This document shows, piece after piece, positions 24,407 through 27,331 of a stretch of DNA of 27,331 nucleotides; the first letter of the stretch is position 1; the number at the start of each line of letters is the position of its first letter. Made by a program: the position numbers and the translations under genes. This DNA is from Flavobacteriia bacterium. GTDB taxonomy: Bacteria > Bacteroidota > Bacteroidia > Flavobacteriales > Flavobacteriaceae. The notes beneath the pieces were generated by a model. The model ran no database searches and was not told the origin of the DNA. It worked only from the letters and a program-made list of their open reading frames with translations. The DNA lies in NCBI GenBank assembly GCA_018500075.1, contig JAHBAN010000258.1:1-27331 (forward strand). The letters run 5' to 3'.

Positions 24407-24681
24407 GTGGACCGATCCCCCCCACCGAACGCTCCATTACCTAATTTTGCGTTAACGCACCCCCGCATCAGGGGGTGCACGGGTTGTGCACGGGGTGTGC
24501 ACGCTTTTCACCCCCCCGTTTTGGCGCTTTGGCCAAAGGTTAACGGGCGGTTTCGCAGCCTTAACCGATTTGAAAATAAAATATGACGTTCCCAGTCAGC
24601 TTTTTGCCGCTCTCTGCCCTATACATTGGCGTCGGGCGCATTATCTTGCCCTCAATGGCGATCATATCAGGCAGCAGACTC
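24352..24681. other. 330-base non-coding, dyad-rich region upstream of the RACo-like gene
   Basis: There is no gene here that I can support. It holds a hairpin CCCCC-GCATCA-GGGGG (24460-24475), the palindromes GCGTTAACGC (24449-24458) and CTTTGGCCAAAG (24527-24538), and GGTTAA (24538-24543) facing TTAACC (24561-24566). The GTGCAC cluster is listed separately. The density suggests control DNA for the following gene. An in-frame ATG at 24583 would extend that gene upstream but lacks family similarity. Confidence 0.6.
24475..24502. promoter_or_regulatory. Three GTGCAC palindromes at 11-bp phasing
   Basis: GTGCAC occurs at 24475-24480, 24486-24491 and 24497-24502, with start-to-start distance exactly 11 in both steps. 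Each is followed by G and two also follow a T/G spacer. Phasing near one helical turn would put three symmetric sites on one face of DNA, as for a cooperative regulator. It is about 180 bases before the RACo-like start. No known regulator is recognised. Confidence 0.5.
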
Positions 24682-26724
24682 ATGACCAAAGACCCCCTCG
24701 TCGTTTTCACACCATCCGGCAAGCGCGGGAATTTTCCTGTGGGAACTCCGATACTTACAGCCGCCCGCCAGCTCGGGGTCGATCTTGACTCGGTCTGTGG
24801 TGGCCGCGGTATCTGCTCCAAATGCCAGATCACGCCCGCCTATGGCGAGTTCTCCAAACACGGTGTCACCGTCGCCGAAGATGCCCTCAGCCCGTGGAAC
24901 GCCGTAGAGGAGCGTTACGACAGCAAACGCGGCCTCCCCAAGGGCCGCCGCCTCGGCTGTCAGGCCACGGTGCAGGGCGACATCGTGATCGATGTCCCCC
25001 CCGAAAGTCAGGTCCACAAACAGGTCGTGCGCAAGCGCGCCGAGGCCCGCGATATTATCATGAATCCCTCCGTAAGGCTTTATTATGTCGAGGTTATCGA
25101 GCCTGATATGCACGAGCCTTCGGGTGATCTGGAGCGCCTGCGCACCGCGCTGAAAGCCCAATGGGAGATTGAGGTTCCCAAGGCCGACCCCCATGTGCTC
25201 ACCCACCTTCAGGGCGCCCTGCGCAAAGGCGCGTGGAAGGTCACCGTCGCCGTTCATCAGGGCCACGATGGCTCCGCCGCCTCGATCATGCAGGTCTGGC
25301 CCGGCTATTACGATGGCTCGATTTACGGCCTCGCCGTCGACCTCGGCTCCACAACCATTGCCGCCCACCTGTGCGATCTGCAGTCCGGCGAGGTCGTCGC
25401 CTCCTCGGGCCTGATGAATCCGCAAATCCGCTTTGGCGAAGACCTGATGAGCCGCGTCAGCTACTCCATGATGAACGCGGGCGGCGCGGCCGAAATGACA
25501 GCCGCCGTGCGCGACGGCATGAACGCCCTCTTCACCCAGATCGCCTCCGAAGCCGAGATCGACAAGGCCCTGATTATGGACGCGGTGTTTGTCTGCAACC
25601 CGGTCATGCACCACCTCTTCCTCGGGATCGACCCTTTCGAACTGGGCCAGGCGCCCTTCGCCCTCGCCACTTCGGACGCCCTGCGCCTTGAGGCGCGCGA
25701 CCTTGAGCTAAATTTGCACCCCTCCGCGCGGGTGTATTTGCTGCCCTGTATCGCGGGCCATGTCGGGGCCGATGCGGCCGCTGTCGCGCTGTCAGAGGCG
25801 CCCGACAAATCCGAAGACCTCGTCCTCGTGGTCGATGTCGGCACCAACGCCGAAATCCTTTTGGGCAACAAAACCAAAGTCTTGGCCTGCTCCTCGCCAA
25901 CAGGCCCCGCCTTTGAAGGGGCACAGATCACATCGGGCCAGCGTGCCGCGCCGGGGGCGATCGAGCGGGTCGAGATTGACCCGGTGACCAAAGAGCCGCG
26001 CTTCCGGGTGATCGGCTCCGAGCTATGGTCAGACGAAGACGGCTTTGAGGCGGCTGTCGCCAGCACAGGCATCACAGGCATCTGTGGCTCGGGCATTATC
26101 GAAGCGATCGCCGAGATGCGGATCGCAGGGATTGTCGACGCCTCGGGGCTGATCGGATCTGCGGCACAAGTCGGCACGCCGCGCTGTATCACAGACGGGC
26201 GCACCCACAGCTATGTCATGTGGGACGGCTCGGCCAAGGGCGGCCCCACCATCACAGTGACCAACCCCGACATCCGCGCCATCCAGATGGCCAAGGCGGC
26301 GCTCTACTCCGGCGCGCGGCTGCTGATGGATAAGTTTGATGTCCAGACAGTCGACAGGGTCGTGCTCGCGGGGGCCTTTGGCGCGCATATCTCGCCCAAA
26401 CACGCCATGGTGCTCGGCATGATCCCGGATTGCGAAATCAAAAAGGTCACATCCGCCGGCAATGCCGCAGGCACAGGCGCGCGCATTGCCCTTCTCAACA
26501 GCAAGGCCCGCGACGAGATCGAATCGACCGTGCGCAGGATTATCAAGATCGAAACCGCCGTTGAGCCACGCTTTCAGGAGCATTTCGTCAATGCCTCCGC
26601 GATTCCAAACTCGGCAGAGCCGTTCCCGATCTTGGCAAAAGTGGTCACTTTGCCGGATGTCAGCTTCAACACCGGCGCAGACACAAGTGCTGACGGTGGC
26701 CGCCGACGCAGACGGCGGGGCTAA
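24682..26724 (+). CDS. RACo/RamA-type ASKHA-domain ferredoxin (reductive activator of corrinoid proteins)
   Basis: The 680-residue protein should reduce inactive Co(II) corrinoid to Co(I) with ATP. The N-terminal plant-type [2Fe-2S] domain has Cys39, Cys45 and Cys48 (CGGRGICSKC) and Cys93 (RRLGCQ). A linker follows, then the ASKHA ATPase domain from about residue 240: YGLAVDLGSTTIAAHL, DVGTNAEILLG, STGITGICGSGIIEAI and VLAGAFGAHI. The C-terminus ends in six arginines. An ATG at 24682 with AGGCAG nearby fits the family start. No corrinoid protein or methyltransferase lies in the window, so its partner is encoded elsewhere. In some Rhodobacterales a RamA-like protein has been linked by genetics to split methionine synthase reactivation; that role here is inference. 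Confidence 0.88.
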   Translation: MTKDPLVVFTPSGKRGNFPVGTPILTAARQLGVDLDSVCGGRGICSKCQITPAYGEFSKHGVTVAEDALSPWNAVEERYDSKRGLPKGRRLGCQATVQGDIVIDVPPESQVHKQVVRKRAEARDIIMNPSVRLYYVEVIEPDMHEPSGDLERLRTALKAQWEIEVPKADPHVLTHLQGALRKGAWKVTVAVHQGHDGSAASIMQVWPGYYDGSIYGLAVDLGSTTIAAHLCDLQSGEVVASSGLMNPQIRFGEDLMSRVSYSMMNAGGAAEMTAAVRDGMNALFTQIASEAEIDKALIMDAVFVCNPVMHHLFLGIDPFELGQAPFALATSDALRLEARDLELNLHPSARVYLLPCIAGHVGADAAAVALSEAPDKSEDLVLVVDVGTNAEILLGNKTKVLACSSPTGPAFEGAQITSGQRAAPGAIERVEIDPVTKEPRFRVIGSELWSDEDGFEAAVASTGITGICGSGIIEAIAEMRIAGIVDASGLIGSAAQVGTPRCITDGRTHSYVMWDGSAKGGPTITVTNPDIRAIQMAKAALYSGARLLMDKFDVQTVDRVVLAGAFGAHISPKHAMVLGMIPDCEIKKVTSAGNAAGTGARIALLNSKARDEIESTVRRIIKIETAVEPRFQEHFVNASAIPNSAEPFPILAKVVTLPDVSFNTGADTSADGGRRRRRRG

Positions 26725-26837
26725 ACGCGGGGTCGCGCCCGGCCGGGCCGTCGCCTCGGCGCGTGCTTAAGCTTTGCAGTGAGTGACTCGCCGGCGGCAC
26801 TTGATGTCACAGCCTAGGTGTGTCGCCCTGCTCTGTG

Positions 26838-26861
26838 GGCTGCTTGGCGGGCTGCTTGGCG
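26838..26861. repeat. 12-bp tandem duplication
   Basis: GGCTGCTTGGCG is present twice head-to-tail at 26838-26849 and 26850-26861. It lies in the 228-base gap between the RACo-like gene and tRNA-Gly, which contains no gene I can support. Confidence 0.85.
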
Positions 26862-26893
26862 CCCTACTCGGCGCAGCGCGCCTCTAGGGCGCC
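26858..26893. repeat. Inverted repeat, possible transcript-end hairpin
   Basis: GGCGCCCTA (26858-26866) and TAGGGCGCC (26885-26893) are perfect inverted copies around an 18-base GC-rich loop. There is no T-run after it, so it is not a standard intrinsic terminator. It may still stabilise the 3' end of the RACo-like mRNA. Confidence 0.5.
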
Positions 26894-26952
26894 GCAAAGG
26901 CGCACGCATAGCGCTTGACCCGCCCCATGAGGAAAGCTAATCAACGCCTCAA

Positions 26953-27026
26953 GCGGGTATGATGTAATGGTAGCCTGTCAGCTTCCCAAGCTGAACGCGC
27001 GGGTTCGATTCCCGCTACCCGCTCCA
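26953..27026 (+). tRNA. tRNA-Gly (anticodon CCC)
   Basis: The 74-base cloverleaf includes an encoded CCA. The acceptor stem GCGGGTA pairs with TACCCGC. The anticodon stem TCAGC/GCTGA encloses TTCCCAA with CCC at 26985-26987. The T arm is CGGGTTCGATTCCCG. CCC reads GGG glycine codons. The convergent kinase gene ends only 4 bases downstream. Confidence 0.96.
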
Positions 27027-27030
27027 GCTG

Positions 27031-27331
27031 TCATCGGGCAATCACGATATCGGCCCGCAAACCGCCAAGATCCGCGCTTTCGCCAAGCCGCAAAATCCCG
27101 CCATGGGCGCGCGCAACATCCATCGCAATCGACAGCCCAAGCCCGACACCGGAGCCTTGGTTCTGGTTGCGCGCCGCATCCAGACGGGCAAAGGGCTTGA
27201 GCGCCTCCTCGCGCTCATGCGCAGCAATGCCCGGCCCGTCATCTTCAATCCTGATCCGCAAGGCCCGCTCGGTCAGCGCCACAGAGACAACCGCCTTATT
27301 GCCATAGCGCACAGCATTGCCAACAAGGTTC
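27031..27331 (-). CDS. Sensor histidine kinase, C-terminal fragment
   Basis: The last 100 residues or so of a kinase enter from the right edge. The N box NLVGNAVRYG lies at about 27330-27301, followed by the G1 box EDDGPGIA, an F box (LKPFARLD) and the G2 box GVGLGLSIA. All are intact. The style NQGSGVGLGL and LGGLRADIVIAR resembles EnvZ-type kinases of alphaproteobacteria, but the sensor part and any partner regulator lie outside the window. It converges on tRNA-Gly with 4 bases between them. Confidence 0.88.
   Translation of the reverse strand, partial: NLVGNAVRYGNKAVVSVALTERALRIRIEDDGPGIAAHEREEALKPFARLDAARNQNQGSGVGLGLSIAMDVARAHGGILRLGESADLGGLRADIVIAR

Noticed and set aside
24538..24566. 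CtrA box formed by the two TTAA elements
   Set aside because: The TTAA cores are 17 bases apart, not the 7 required by the consensus.
24583..24681. N-terminal extension of the RACo-like protein with a hydrophobic leader
   Set aside because: The extra residues have no ribosome site, do not resemble the family, and the [2Fe-2S] domain starts properly from the ATG at 24682.

Overview
The window is a GC-rich chromosomal segment from an alphaproteobacterium, most likely of the Rhodobacterales/Roseobacter group. The evidence is the plsX-fabH-ihfA-merR cluster, a recA/cckA neighbourhood, a GTTC-N7-GTTC type SOS box, a CtrA-type TTAA-N7-TTAAC box, and protein sequences close to those I know from that group. 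Bases 1-19 are not genomic: they match the Tn5/Nextera mosaic end exactly, so the left edge is an untrimmed library adapter at a contig end.

Layout. 20-2522 (+): end of plsX, fabH, ihfA, a MerR-type regulator and tRNA-Pro(GGG). 2750-3826 (+): a double-domain dCTP deaminase-like gene, convergent with a leftward block. 3823-8765 (-), in transcription order: an ArgS-like protein without catalytic motifs, a membrane SPOR protein, nagZ, scpA, scpB and a 58-residue basic protein. 8849-10666 (+): typA with a strong terminator. 10756-14921 (-): recA, then alaS coupled to a DUF1330 gene. 15098-15691 (+): a small sulfotransferase-like gene. 15681-18020 (-): the hybrid kinase cckA. 18111-21784 (-): a TehA-like membrane protein, guaB and an RsmB-type methyltransferase. 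21914-22870 (+): an agmatinase-family gene. 23152-24351 (+): an AT-richer gene encoding a membrane-anchored DEDDh exonuclease fused to a BRCT domain. 24682-26724 (+): a RACo/RamA-type corrinoid activation protein, preceded by a repeat-rich non-coding stretch. 26953-27026 (+): tRNA-Gly(CCC). 27031-27331 (-): the end of a sensor histidine kinase running off the window.

Most of the window is core housekeeping: lipid initiation, nucleoid architecture, translation, chromosome condensation, cell-wall recycling, SOS repair, GTP synthesis and the CckA phosphorelay. Translational coupling by ATGA overlap is frequent (plsX/fabH, scpA/scpB, SPOR/nagZ, guaB/rsmB-like).

Three items merit most attention. 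The first is the ArgS-derived protein (7620-8765), which keeps the N-terminal tRNA-binding and DALR anticodon domains but has lost HIGH and KMSKS. The second is the membrane-anchored exonuclease-BRCT gene in a compositionally foreign island. The third is the regulatory DNA: a full CtrA box just upstream of cckA, and three GTGCAC hexamers phased at exactly 11 bp upstream of the RACo gene. I see no CRISPR array, IS element, integrase or phage gene.
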